NCBI RefSeq assembly: GCF_002970915.1
Contig: NZ_CP027190.1
Location: 2,108,001-2,172,000 of the forward strand
Direction: 5' to 3'
Origin: Lactobacillus sp. CBA3605
GTDB lineage: Bacteria; Bacillota; Bacilli; Lactobacillales; Lactobacillaceae
Length of the DNA stretch: 64,000 nt
Both the position numbers and the translations under genes were made by a program. Position 1 is the stretch's first letter, and every line of letters starts with the position of its first letter. Under the pieces are notes generated by a model, which searched no databases, was not told the DNA's origin, and saw only the letters and a program-made list of their open reading frames with translations. Below, piece by piece: positions 1-7,788 of the stretch.

Positions 1-772
1 GTTTTTCCATTGTTAATTGACGCCAAACAAAGAGCACAATAAAGATAACGCCTAAGATAATGGTGGTTAAAACCTTTGCTGAGGTCCAACCACTATCCCC
101 AACTGAGGAGAACCCGTAAAGGAGACTCCCAAAACCAATTGTTGACATCGCTAAGGAAGCAAAATCAAGTTTCGGCTTGGAGGTTTCCAAAACATTAGCC
201 ATGAAGAAGAAGCCGGCAATAATGACTACGGCGACAATCGGGATGATGAGACCGAATAAATCACGCCAGCTTAAGTTATCAATGACCCAGCCAGAAAGGG
301 TCGGCCCGATTGCTGGTGCTAAGCCGATAACAATTCCGGCCATCCCCATGGCAGCGCCACGTTTGTTAGCCGGAAAAATGGTTAACATAATTGTTTGCAA
401 TAATGGCATAGTGACGCCGACACCAACGGCTTGAACCAAACGACCAGTTAAGAGTAGCTGGAAGTTTGGCGCCGTGAAACAAATAATGGTACCAATTTCA
501 AAAATCGTCATGGCGGATAAGTAAAGCCACTTGGTACTGAAGCGGGTACTTAACCAGGCACTTACCGGGATCATAATCCCGTTCACCAGTAAAAATCCGG
601 TAGTGAGCCATTGGACAGTCGAAGTTGTGATATCAAATGCCTTCATCAAAGTTGGAAAGGCAGTGGTTAAAATCGTTTGATTAAGGACCGTACAAAATGT
701 CCCAATCAATAATATGGCAATTAGCAAGCCGCGGTTATAGGGCTTGCCATTTGCATCAACACTCGTTGACAA
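1..772 (-). CDS. MFS drug exporter, DHA2 (EmrB/QacA-like) family, C-terminus outside window
   Basis: Membrane protein that would export drugs or toxic compounds using proton motive force. The first 257 codons are present; the gene runs off the left edge. Reading from a TTG at 772, preceded by an AGAAGGGA ribosome binding site, gives a short cytoplasmic N-terminus and then hydrophobic helices, with DHA2-type features such as TVLNQTILTTAFPTL in helix 1 and LLLTGRLVQAVGVG with GPTLSGWVID further on. These match the 14-helix EmrB/QacA group. There is no ATG near the start, so TTG is chosen on the ribosome binding site. It is divergent from a MerR regulator that probably controls it. Family assignment is firm; the substrate is unknown. 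Confidence 0.85.
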   Translation of the reverse strand, partial: MSTSVDANGKPYNRGLLIAILLIGTFCTVLNQTILTTAFPTLMKAFDITTSTVQWLTTGFLLVNGIMIPVSAWLSTRFSTKWLYLSAMTIFEIGTIICFTAPNFQLLLTGRLVQAVGVGVTMPLLQTIMLTIFPANKRGAAMGMAGIVIGLAPAIGPTLSGWVIDNLSWRDLFGLIIPIVAVVIIAGFFFMANVLETSKPKLDFASLAMSTIGFGSLLYGFSSVGDSGWTSAKVLTTIILGVIFIVLFVWRQLTMEK

Positions 773-807
773 TTGAATCCCTTCTCTCTAAAAAATGTAC
801 GTTTTCT

Positions 808-836
808 AATATAGTCGGATTTGATGTCTTTGTCAA
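808..836 (-). promoter_or_regulatory. Promoter of the MFS exporter gene
   Basis: On the minus strand, TTGACA (836-831) and TATATT (813-808) are separated by 17 bases. This is near-consensus for sigma-A and lies 36 bases upstream of the TTG start. Confidence 0.75.
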
Positions 837-841
837 CAAAC

Positions 842-869
842 TTGACATTGATATTAAAAAATATATACT
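842..869 (+). promoter_or_regulatory. Promoter of the MerR-family regulator gene
   Basis: TTGACA (842-847) and TATACT (864-869) are separated by 16 bases. Its -35 box and that of the divergent exporter promoter form an inverted repeat, TGTCAA-N5-TTGACA (831-847), so one bound protein could cover both. Confidence 0.7.
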
Positions 870-902
870 GAATATTGAAAATGTTAGAAATGGGGCTAGA
901 CT

Positions 903-1358
903 GTGGATGATCAAGACGAAGCATTAATAAAGCGATTAAAATGCCAATTTAATGCACACCAATTTGAACTTGGCATTAGCGACTTATCAAAAGGAACGGG
1001 GGTCTCTCAAACCCAATTGCGGTATTGGGAGCAAAAAGGGTATATCTATAGTAAAAATGTGACCGAAAAAAATGCAGCTCATCATTATTCTTATGGCACG
1101 TTTATGCGGGTCCACTTGATTAAAGCCTTTTTGGATGAAGGGTTTACGTTAGCGGCGGCGGCCAAAATGGCAGCTGAACGGCGTAATCGCTTGGATATGA
1201 TGCGGCTATTTACCTTGAAGGCTTTTCAAGGTATCGAGGAACGCGACGGGCATCACATGCTGAACTTAGGTTATTTTGATGAAGCTAAAACGCAAGTGTT
1301 GTATGGTTATATGGTAAATGAGGAAGTTCATTATCAGGTTTATCCAAGAAATAAGTAG
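903..1358 (+). CDS. MerR-family transcriptional regulator
   Basis: DNA-binding regulator of 151 residues. An N-terminal winged helix-turn-helix is visible (GISDLSKGTGVSQTQLRYWE, about residues 24-43, then KGYIY), the hallmark of MerR proteins, followed by a stretch resembling the second recognition helix (FMRVHLIKAFLDEGFTL). The C-terminal part is short and has no obvious metal-binding cysteines, so a drug-type or unknown effector is more likely than a metal. The start is GTG at 903. It is divergent from the DHA2 exporter and shares its promoter region, a typical local regulator-pump arrangement. Its target is inferred from position only. Confidence 0.85.
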   Translation: MDDQDEALIKRLKCQFNAHQFELGISDLSKGTGVSQTQLRYWEQKGYIYSKNVTEKNAAHHYSYGTFMRVHLIKAFLDEGFTLAAAAKMAAERRNRLDMMRLFTLKAFQGIEERDGHHMLNLGYFDEAKTQVLYGYMVNEEVHYQVYPRNK

Positions 1359-1710
1359 GTTTTAGCTGGCTTCTAGCTTGTGAAAACGATTAATTAATGG
1401 TAAATTAAGGTTGGTAAGTGTCGGTAAGTCATTTGGACAATCAAGTTTCCCGCTCGTCAATCGATCTTATGGCTGGATTGACCATTGTGTCATGTTGGTC
1501 GTGTTTTGAAGTTTAACTTTGTAAAAGGATTTACAACAGAGCGCGAAAGAGCGCAGAGATGCCTGATTTTTATCAGGTAGTAATCGTGCATAAAAACAAC
1601 GTGTTATTGAATCTAGAAGTAGTGTTCAATTGTCCGGTGATGATACTTACCAGTGGGGCCCAAGTGATGCGGGAAAGCTTGGGTCCTTTATAGTACCGTT
1701 GGTGATACTA
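1359..1710. other. Intergenic region with three small hairpins, no gene recognised
   Basis: About 350 bases with no convincing coding frame. The right half contains three inverted repeats in series: GCGC-N6-GCGC (1541-1554), CCTGAT-N4-ATCAGG (1562-1577), and GGGCCCAAG / CTTGGGTCC (1656-1664 / 1678-1686), the last followed by TTTATA. No clear promoter was found. It could be a long 3' untranslated region of the MerR gene or a small RNA. Confidence 0.35.
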
Positions 1711-1750
1711 AAAAAGCCATTAAGTGTGTGAACACACTCAATCGCTTTTT
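1711..1750. terminator. Bidirectional intrinsic terminator
   Basis: AAAAAGC and GCTTTTT flank a stem built on GTGTGTG / AACACAC, giving A- and T-tracts on both sides. It lies just past the stop codon of the minus-strand 114-residue gene and would also stop plus-strand transcripts. Confidence 0.75.
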
Positions 1751-1770
1751 AACTTAAACCTAACTGATTA

Positions 1771-2115
1771 TTAGGATGTTGCGACCTGACTGAAGTGACT
1801 AGCGTACCATTCATTCCAAGTTAGCGCCGGATTGCCACTGGTGAAGTAAGTCTGATCGAGCTTGTCGATCAGGTGGAGATAGTCAGCGAATGAAAAGGTG
1901 ACGCTATCAGCAAGCCGTTGTGCCTTGGTCATGAAGCGGGTTAATGCGAGATGTTCGTTAATGTCAGTCATATAACTGGCAACGTCGTAATCAGACATTA
2001 ATTCTAGATTGTTAGCATCATATAGCCGTTGATAGAACTTAGCAAAAGCTTCAACAGCTTGGTGTTGTAGTCGACCATTAAGTTGGGTAATTGATAATTG
2101 AGCATCATTAGTCAC
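1771..2115 (-). CDS. Hypothetical protein, 114 residues
   Basis: I do not recognise this protein. It starts with GTG at 2115, preceded by AAGGAGG at a spacing of 9, which strongly supports translation. It is soluble, mostly helical in composition, with no signal peptide or membrane segment and no metal-binding motif. Aromatic residues cluster in the second half (YLHLIDKLDQTYF, WNEWYASHF). It stands alone between its own terminator and the divergent metalloregulator gene. The strong ribosome binding site and terminator make it a real gene; no function can be assigned. Confidence 0.7.
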   Translation of the reverse strand: MTNDAQLSITQLNGRLQHQAVEAFAKFYQRLYDANNLELMSDYDVASYMTDINEHLALTRFMTKAQRLADSVTFSFADYLHLIDKLDQTYFTSGNPALTWNEWYASHFSQVATS

Positions 2116-2355
2116 GATGCGGTTCCTCCTTAGTATTGAAACACGGTCCCCGATAAAAATTTAAAACGGGTGCAAACCCCCAGGCCGGAGTTTGCGCTAC
2201 AATTTAATTATGGCACGATTAGGCCCACTTTTCAAAAGTTTACTAGTTTGTACGTGAGTTGCGTGGTTAGTGGCGAAAGTTTGTTAAGTGTAGTACGATA
2301 GTTGGACTAATACGTTGAAATGGACAGATAAATTTAGTTGAGGTGAAGAATATTC

Positions 2356-3003
2356 ATGACCCCCATGAAGGAAGATTACTTAAAAATTATTTTCGAACTT
2401 GGTGGTACAAAGAAAAAGGTGTCCAATAAGCAGATTGCTTTAAGCTTGGACATTGCAGCTGGTTCCGTAACGGAAATGGTTGGTAAATTAGTACAAGAAG
2501 GTTTGGCTAAGCATACGCCTTATGCTGGTATTTCATTAACTAAAAAGGGCATTCGGTATGCTGAAACACTGGTTCGTAAGCATCGTATTTGGGAAGATTT
2601 TTTAGTGGATAAGCTAAATTATGAGTTACCCGATGTGCATACGGAAGCGGAAGTTTTGGAACACGTGACCAGTGAACGGCTAGTAGATTCTTTAGAAGCC
2701 TATCTCGGCCATCCGACTTATTGTCCTCATGGTGGGGCGATTCCAGATAAGGACGGTCATTATAAGGAAGATAGCCATACCACGTTAGCGGATACTGAAG
2801 ATGGCGCCGTAGTGACTATTGAACGGTTCATTGATAATCATGATCTGCTCGTTTACTTGCATGGGTTAGCGTTAAAGATTGGTCAAACTGTGCAAGTGAT
2901 GAAGCATGATCCATTTGAGGGTCCCGTGACGATTGAAGTACAGGCCACGGGCCAACAAATTCCGGTCAGTTATAAGGCGGCCCATAACATTTTTGTGAAA
3001 TAA
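2356..3003 (+). CDS. DtxR/MntR-family metal-dependent regulator
   Basis: Iron- or manganese-responsive repressor of 215 residues. The N-terminus opens MTPMKEDYLKIIFELGG, the usual start of the DtxR winged-helix domain, and continues with a helix-turn-helix (VSNKQIALSLDIAAGSVTEM). The dimerisation domain holds likely metal ligands (HRIWEDFLV, E and H residues of TEAEVLEHVTSERL, and HPTYCPHGGAIP). The last 75 residues are an SH3-like FeoA-type domain, so the protein is the long form as in DtxR, IdeR or ScaR. The start at 2356 follows GAGGTGA at a spacing of 9. No metal transporter adjoins it, so its regulon is not visible here. Confidence 0.85.
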   Translation: MTPMKEDYLKIIFELGGTKKKVSNKQIALSLDIAAGSVTEMVGKLVQEGLAKHTPYAGISLTKKGIRYAETLVRKHRIWEDFLVDKLNYELPDVHTEAEVLEHVTSERLVDSLEAYLGHPTYCPHGGAIPDKDGHYKEDSHTTLADTEDGAVVTIERFIDNHDLLVYLHGLALKIGQTVQVMKHDPFEGPVTIEVQATGQQIPVSYKAAHNIFVK

Positions 3004-3129
3004 ATTAAATTAATCGTAGTATAAGTCAGTTTTACTAAAGACTTGTAGCGCGGTGGGACAGGCTTTTGTAAATAAAGCTAAAGAAATTTAGGAAATATGC
3101 GTGATTAGCTATCCTTTTCGAAAACAATA

Positions 3130-3138
3130 TGCTACAAT
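3130..3138 (+). promoter_or_regulatory. Extended -10 promoter element for cspC
   Basis: TGCTACAAT is an extended -10 (TG at 3130-3131, TACAAT at 3133-3138). It would give a 5' untranslated region of about 115 bases before cspC, a length typical of cold shock genes whose leaders control mRNA stability. Confidence 0.55.
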
Positions 3139-3260
3139 TGTTCTTGTAGCTTGGTTAGGTAATTTTGGTCAGATCGTTTCAATAAACTATCCCCATTTGC
3201 ACCGAATCATGATTTACATTAATTTATATGTGCAAAAAAGCACTAGGAGGATTTTTTATT

Positions 3261-3461
3261 ATGGAACATGGAACAGTTAAATGGTTTAACGCCGACAAGG
3301 GTTTTGGTTTTATCACTCGCGAAAACGGTAGCGATGTATTCGTACATTTCTCAGCTATCCAAGAAGACGGCTTCAAGACTCTTGAAGAAGGCCAAGCTGT
3401 AGCATTCGACGTTGAAGAAAGCGATCGTGGCCCACAAGCAGTTAACGTTACTAAAGACTAA
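3261..3461 (+). CDS. cspC: Cold shock protein, CspA family
   Basis: Single-domain RNA chaperone of 66 residues that binds single-stranded RNA and DNA in the cytoplasm. RNP1 (KGFGFIT) and RNP2 (VFVHFSAI) are intact, and the N-terminal [13 protein letters not shown] is canonical. An in-frame GTG exists at 3228, but the AGGAGG just before ATG 3261 and the family's 66-residue length settle the start. The gene is monocistronic, with a long leader and its own terminator. The residues resemble L. plantarum CspC more than CspL or CspP, so the symbol is probable rather than certain. Confidence 0.93.
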   Translation: MEHGTVKWFNADKGFGFITRENGSDVFVHFSAIQEDGFKTLEEGQAVAFDVEESDRGPQAVNVTKD

Positions 3462-3505
3462 TTAACAGCTTAAACGGCTAATCTCTAATTTATTAGAGGT
3501 TCTTC

Positions 3506-3547
3506 AAAAACCGGTTATGGAAGGAAACTTCCGTGGCCGGTTTTTTT
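3506..3547 (+). terminator. Intrinsic terminator of cspC
   Basis: AAAAACCGG and CCGGTTTTTTT enclose a second inner stem (GGAAG / CTTCC). It has a strong stem and a seven-T tail. Confidence 0.85.
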
Positions 3548-3626
3548 CGTCGTCTCATCAAATTAATGGTTGGTTTTAGGGTTGAGTTAGCTTATGATAT
3601 TTGCAAGTGCAAAAGGGGGTGCTGTC

Positions 3627-4370
3627 ATGACGGCGGATGAATTAATAATTGCGACTTGTTTGAAAGCTGGCAAAATTATGGTTGAAAATGGCTCTGAAAT
3701 TTCGCGGGTGGATGATACAATGATTCGCATCGCGCAAAATGCTGGGGTGATTCAAGCCAATACATATGTGACGATTACGGGGGTCATGATGTCGATTCAG
3801 GGGCGCAATGCGACCCAGATTGCGGCTATCACCCAACGAACGATTGATTTGGAAAAAGTCGCGCAGGTGAACCAATTATCACGAGCCTTTGCGGCGCAAA
3901 CTTTGGATTTACCCGGCCTATATACGGCCTTAAATGATTTAGATCAAGCATCACGTTCCTTTCCGTTATGGTTACAATTGGTTGGTGCAGCCCTGGTCAG
4001 TGGGCCGTTGATGATTATGTTTCGCCAAGAAACTGTGAACACTTGGCCCACCGTATTGATTGGGACCCTAGGGTACCTCGTCTTTTATTTATTGAATCGT
4101 TATTTAAAAATTAAATTTTTGAGTGAATTAGTGGCGGCTTTGTTCATTGGGATAACGGCCGAATGGGTCTGCCAACTCGGTTGGGGAACTAATATTAACG
4201 ATATTATCATTGGGGCGTTAATGCCACTAGTTCCCGGTGTACCATTAACTAACGCTGTCCGTGATATTTTGGCAGGTAATTTTGTTAGTGGACCGGCTCG
4301 TGCGGTGGAAGCATTAATCAGTGCGGCTGCTTTGGGATTTGGGATTGCGGTTATTATTACGATTTTTTAA
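3627..4370 (+). CDS. ThrE/YjjP-type exporter subunit (DUF1212 family)
   Basis: Membrane protein of 247 residues, the N-terminal half of a split ThrE-type exporter. ThrE of Corynebacterium exports threonine; the E. coli split pair YjjP-YjjB is linked to succinate export. The soluble N-terminal region carries the family signature around NGSEISRVDDTMIRIA, followed by five predicted helices ending in PLVPGVPLTNAVRDILAGNF, a conserved ThrE motif. An in-frame start lies at 3594, but ATG 3627 has AGGGGGTG upstream and is preferred. The partner subunit begins 12 bases downstream. The substrate is unknown. Confidence 0.82.
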   Translation: MTADELIIATCLKAGKIMVENGSEISRVDDTMIRIAQNAGVIQANTYVTITGVMMSIQGRNATQIAAITQRTIDLEKVAQVNQLSRAFAAQTLDLPGLYTALNDLDQASRSFPLWLQLVGAALVSGPLMIMFRQETVNTWPTVLIGTLGYLVFYLLNRYLKIKFLSELVAALFIGITAEWVCQLGWGTNINDIIIGALMPLVPGVPLTNAVRDILAGNFVSGPARAVEALISAAALGFGIAVIITIF

Positions 4371-4382
4371 GGAGGTCCGCCC

Positions 4383-4835
4383 ATGCATATCGTTGGTCAA
4401 TTGGTATTAGCCTACCTAGCCGTTTTAGGATTTGGTTTAATTATCAATATTCCACGCCGCGCTTTGAATCTAGCGGGCTGGATTGGCACCTTGACTTGGG
4501 GCTGTTATTTGATTGTTCAAGCAACCAATGGCGGCGTTGTTTTAGGTAGTTTTATTGGGTCCGTCGGCATTGGGGTTCTCAGCAATTTAGCGGCACATTA
4601 TAAAAAAATGCCATCAATTATTTTTAATATTCCGAGCTTAGTGTCATTTGTACCTGGAAGTCAGGCGTATCAAATGGTTCGTAACTTTGCCCTCGGTAAG
4701 TATAATGTTGCTGTGGGGTTCATGTTACAAGTTGTGGTTATTACCGGTGCAATTGCGTTGGGCTTTCTGATTGCAGAATTATTGAATCGATCCATCGCCT
4801 TTTGGATGTTGCAGATTCGGCGGTTACGACGATGA
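4383..4835 (+). CDS. ThrE/YjjB-type exporter subunit (DUF3815 family)
   Basis: Integral membrane protein of 150 residues with four or five hydrophobic helices and almost no soluble part. It carries the YjjB/ThrE C-terminal signature (SIIFNIPSLVSFVPGSQAYQ), a counterpart of the VPG motif in the upstream subunit. AAGGAGG precedes ATG 4383 and the gap to the upstream stop is 12 bases, so the two are translated together. Together they reconstitute one ThrE-type transporter. A terminator follows at once, so this is a two-gene operon. Confidence 0.82.
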   Translation: MHIVGQLVLAYLAVLGFGLIINIPRRALNLAGWIGTLTWGCYLIVQATNGGVVLGSFIGSVGIGVLSNLAAHYKKMPSIIFNIPSLVSFVPGSQAYQMVRNFALGKYNVAVGFMLQVVVITGAIALGFLIAELLNRSIAFWMLQIRRLRR

Positions 4836-4857
4836 AGGCTTGCCATTTTAGAACATC

Positions 4858-4892
4858 AAAAAAGGACTTGGGGTGTTTGCCCAAGTCCTTTT
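4858..4892. terminator. Intrinsic terminator, bidirectional
   Basis: AAAAAAGGACTTGGG and CCCAAGTCCTTTT pair over about 13 bases. It serves the ThrE-type pair on the plus strand and the convergent LCP gene on the minus strand. Confidence 0.85.
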
Positions 4893-4907
4893 AAGTGATC
4901 GGTTGCT

Positions 4908-5924
4908 TTACTTACCGTACAAACTCCCGGTAGTAGCTGCTTTAAGATTTAATGACTTACGTAAAACATTAGTAACCCGTTGCTTTTCGGTCTGGGAAAC
5001 AACTTCGAAGGATTGCCCATCGATATTTTTGCCAGTTCCTTGCGCATGGTCAGAAACGATATTTTTAGTTGCTTTGCGGTAGTTAGAAACGATGCTCGTT
5101 AAGTTACCAAAGGTCAAATCAGTTCGGGTTTGTTTGGCAATTGACTTCAAGAAGTCTTGCTTCATTAAGTTAGTTGCGCTAGAACTTTCACTGATAATTG
5201 CGGTAATTAATTGTCGTTGTCGTTGTTGCCGACCATAGTCACCTAAAGGATCATCATAACGCATCCGTGAGTAGGCCAAAGCTTTAGCACCATTCATGTG
5301 AGTCTTGACACCCTTAGTGAACGTATAGCCTTCGTAAGTAAAGGTCCGGATTGGGGTAATATCAATACCACCAATTTCGTTGATGACTTTTTTCATCCCA
5401 CCCATATTAATTAAGGCGTAGTAATCAATTGGCACGTTTAGCCAGTTTTGGACTGTTTTAATAGTGGTACCAGCACTACCGTAAGCGTAGGCTGCATTCA
5501 ATTTAGCTGGAAAGTCTTGTTCAAAGCCAGAAATTGCAACTTCTGAGTCACGAGGTAAACTCATCAAGGTCGTGGTCTTAGTCTGTGGATTGATGGTAGC
5601 GACAATTAAAGTGTCTGTCCGTCCTTTGTAATCTCGTCCTAAGGCCCCAGTATCCGTTCCTAATAATAAGATTGAAACGGGCTTTTTACCATTTAATACG
5701 GCGCCGGTATCCCGCGTCTTCTTGATGCCACTGCTTTGATAAACAATCTTAGCGGCGCTTTTAGCGTTGAAATAAGTTCGAGCAGCAAAGGCACCAATAC
5801 CAACAAGCAATACGGCAATGATAACTAAGATGGTATTACGAACCGGGTGCCGTCTTTTTTTCTGTGGACCTTGGCCCCCAGAATTTTCTTTGTGTAACTG
5901 TGAACGACTTGGCATTTCTTCCAT
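4908..5924 (-). CDS. LytR-CpsA-Psr (LCP) family cell-wall glycopolymer ligase
   Basis: Membrane-anchored enzyme of 338 residues that transfers teichoic acid or polysaccharide chains from undecaprenyl phosphate to peptidoglycan outside the cell. A basic N-terminus (KKRRHPVR) precedes one membrane helix (about residues 31-50). The LCP domain shows the expected motifs: LLLGTDTG, GRTDTLIVATINP, SLPRDSEV, GGIDIT and YSRMRYDD with DYGRQQRQRQLI, which supply the arginines and aspartates that bind pyrophosphate. GGAGGAG precedes ATG 5924. The gene is monocistronic. Which polymer it attaches cannot be told. Confidence 0.9.
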   Translation of the reverse strand: MEEMPSRSQLHKENSGGQGPQKKRRHPVRNTILVIIAVLLVGIGAFAARTYFNAKSAAKIVYQSSGIKKTRDTGAVLNGKKPVSILLLGTDTGALGRDYKGRTDTLIVATINPQTKTTTLMSLPRDSEVAISGFEQDFPAKLNAAYAYGSAGTTIKTVQNWLNVPIDYYALINMGGMKKVINEIGGIDITPIRTFTYEGYTFTKGVKTHMNGAKALAYSRMRYDDPLGDYGRQQRQRQLITAIISESSSATNLMKQDFLKSIAKQTRTDLTFGNLTSIVSNYRKATKNIVSDHAQGTGKNIDGQSFEVVSQTEKQRVTNVLRKSLNLKAATTGSLYGK

Positions 5925-6141
5925 GAACTTTCTCCTCCAAAATGATTGCTTAAAAACTATCCATAGTTTAGCATTTTTTCACGCTATCGGAAACTAAATC
6001 CAAACTAGGATAGCGATAAAAATGTCACTTTAGTTAATCATAACGGTTTTAGGCCGTAAAAATGATTAATTCATGATTTCTTTGGGCTTTTTTAATGTTC
6101 ACGAACAAATTGTTGGACTTATTTCAGTCAATGAAAGGGTT

Positions 6142-6151
6142 ATGGTATAAT
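6142..6151 (+). promoter_or_regulatory. Extended -10 promoter for PAP2 phosphatase gene
   Basis: ATGGTATAAT contains TGG directly before a perfect TATAAT (6146-6151). No good -35 is visible, which is normal for extended -10 promoters. Confidence 0.6.
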
Positions 6152-6194
6152 TTTGATAATTATTAATTATTAATTGATGGGGGTTCTAGTTTTG

Positions 6195-6857
6195 ATGATC
6201 GATAAGTCGCGAAGTCGGCCGATCAAGTTTGTCGTGGGGGTCATTTTATTTGCTTACCTAAGCTATTTTATTAGTGAAGGGGCCATTGGGATTGATTTGT
6301 TGGACGCCGGGGTTACATCGCTGGTGACGATAAAAGTTAATGGTTTCTTTACGGGTAGTTTTAAGCTGATTTCTTGGCTTGCATCACCAGGTCGCGATAT
6401 TTTGTGGCTGGTGTTGCTGTCATTCTTACTGTACGGCTTCAAATATAAAATTCAGGCCTTTTGGTCGTTAGGGTTAATGGCCGGCGGGGTTGTTTTAGAT
6501 TTTATTTTCAAACATCTTGTTGCGCGTGCTCGACCGATTGATCATTTGGCAGCTGATAGTGGCTATAGTTATCCGAGTGGTCATGTCATGGGAACTTTTT
6601 TGTTAGTGACGGTTATTATTATATTTGTTGTACCAGAGTTAGCTAGTTATCGCTGGGCACTGGTGCTTAAGTGGGCTAGTATTGTTTGGCTCTTGTTAGT
6701 CATGATTGCGCGGGTTTATATGCAAGCTCATTATCCAACCGATACCCTTGGGGCGGTTTTGTTAGGCTGGATTTGGGTAGAAGTCATGGAATGGCTGTAT
6801 GTGTTATATGCTCGGAAATTATTACGCTGGCAATTGTTCTACCGCTCCTATTTATAG
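6195..6857 (+). CDS. PAP2-family membrane phosphatase
   Basis: Polytopic phosphatase of about 220 residues. The three catalytic motifs are present in order: KHLVARARP (K-x6-RP), YPSGH, and RVYMQAHYPTD (R-x5-H-x3-D). With about six membrane helices it resembles undecaprenyl-pyrophosphate phosphatase (BcrC type) and phosphatidylglycerophosphatase B. An in-frame start at 6174 has no ribosome binding site; ATG 6195 follows GGGGGT and is preferred. It is monocistronic, with an extended -10 promoter and a terminator. The substrate is probably a lipid pyrophosphate but is not resolved. Confidence 0.85.
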   Translation: MIDKSRSRPIKFVVGVILFAYLSYFISEGAIGIDLLDAGVTSLVTIKVNGFFTGSFKLISWLASPGRDILWLVLLSFLLYGFKYKIQAFWSLGLMAGGVVLDFIFKHLVARARPIDHLAADSGYSYPSGHVMGTFLLVTVIIIFVVPELASYRWALVLKWASIVWLLLVMIARVYMQAHYPTDTLGAVLLGWIWVEVMEWLYVLYARKLLRWQLFYRSYL

Positions 6858-6880
6858 GACTATTTAATGAGATTAATATT

Positions 6881-6925
6881 AAAGCGACTTGCCTTGACTA
6901 GGTTCTCAAGGAAAGTCGCTTTTTT
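6881..6925. terminator. Intrinsic terminator between convergent genes
   Basis: AAAGCGACTT pairs with AAGTCGCTTTTTTT, with an inner CCTTGA / TCAAGG stem. It is close to the 3' ends of both flanking genes. Confidence 0.8.
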
Positions 6926-6930
6926 GGCGG

Positions 6931-7728
6931 TCATTTTGATTGCATGGTCAGCCACTCCAAGGCTAGGTTGAACCAATGCGCGACGTGTGGTTGATTAGCC
7001 GCTGGTCGCCAGGCGGTCTGGGCGTTAGCTAAAGCCAACCCATGGGGGCCGTGTTGAAAAACATGTAGTTCATAAGGCACTTTAGCTTGGGCCAAAGCTT
7101 GCGCATAGGCTAATGAATTGATTGCTGGCACTAAGGGGTCATCCGCAGTAACCCAAATGAAAGTGGGCCGATTAGTCGCCTTGACGTGCTGATCAGCAGC
7201 TAATTCATTGGGATTGGCCGTCCATTTAGCTAAGGTCGCTGAATCAGCGGGGTAACCGTATTGTGGGTTAATCACTGGGTAACTTAAAACGACGGTTGCC
7301 GGCTTGAGTTGATCAGCGGTTGTGTTTAAAGCGTTCGGTAACCAATCATGCCAATAATCATTATATAAGGCCACAACATGTCCACCAGCGCTAAAGCCCA
7401 CTGGCGTAATTTGTTGAACATCTAACTGCCAAGCGACGGCTTGTTGATGCAACAATTGAATGGTACGACCAAGCTCCAATACGGGGGTCAAACCGAGTGG
7501 TTGAACATCCGTTAATAAGGAGTATTGCAAATAAAAGGCCTGATAGCCATGATCGGCAAAGGTGCGTGCTAAAATCTCAGCTTGCGCAACCGGAATGTGC
7601 GTATAGCCACCACCAGGGACGATAATAATACTGGGGTATTTGGGGGTCGTTCCAGTTGGATCGGTTGAGTGTAAAAAGCCGGTTAGTTGCGCACCGCTGC
7701 CAGTTAATTTGTGTTGAATCACTTGCAT
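6931..7728 (-). CDS. Alpha/beta hydrolase, acetyl esterase/lipase-like
   Basis: Cytoplasmic esterase of 265 residues. The oxyanion region is VPGGGYTHI, the nucleophile elbow is GFSAGG, and the rest of the triad is supplied by DDPLVP and HGPHG. This order fits the BD-FAE / xylan esterase-like group of carboxylesterases. The frame extends upstream to 7773, but ATG 7728 follows AGAGGTGAT and avoids overlap with the divergent promoter. It is divergent from the GNAT gene with about 60 bases between the starts. The natural substrate is unknown; short acyl esters or acetylated sugars are likely. Confidence 0.85.
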   Translation of the reverse strand: MQVIQHKLTGSGAQLTGFLHSTDPTGTTPKYPSIIIVPGGGYTHIPVAQAEILARTFADHGYQAFYLQYSLLTDVQPLGLTPVLELGRTIQLLHQQAVAWQLDVQQITPVGFSAGGHVVALYNDYWHDWLPNALNTTADQLKPATVVLSYPVINPQYGYPADSATLAKWTANPNELAADQHVKATNRPTFIWVTADDPLVPAINSLAYAQALAQAKVPYELHVFQHGPHGLALANAQTAWRPAANQPHVAHWFNLALEWLTMQSK

Positions 7729-7741
7729 GCAATCACCTCTA

Positions 7742-7769
7742 TTGATATGGTTAACATAACTAGTATAAC
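7742..7769 (+). promoter_or_regulatory. Promoter of the GNAT-Rrf2 operon
   Basis: TTGATA (7742-7747) and TATAAC (7764-7769) lie 16 bases apart. Transcription would begin near 7776, which supports a GNAT start at 7789 rather than at the upstream in-frame codon. Confidence 0.6.
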
Positions 7770-7788
7770 GCAAACGGGGTGGGAACTA

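Noticed and set aside
177..434. Plus-strand reading frame of 85 codons
   Set aside because: It lies antisense to the clear DHA2 exporter sequence and has no ribosome binding site or family resemblance.
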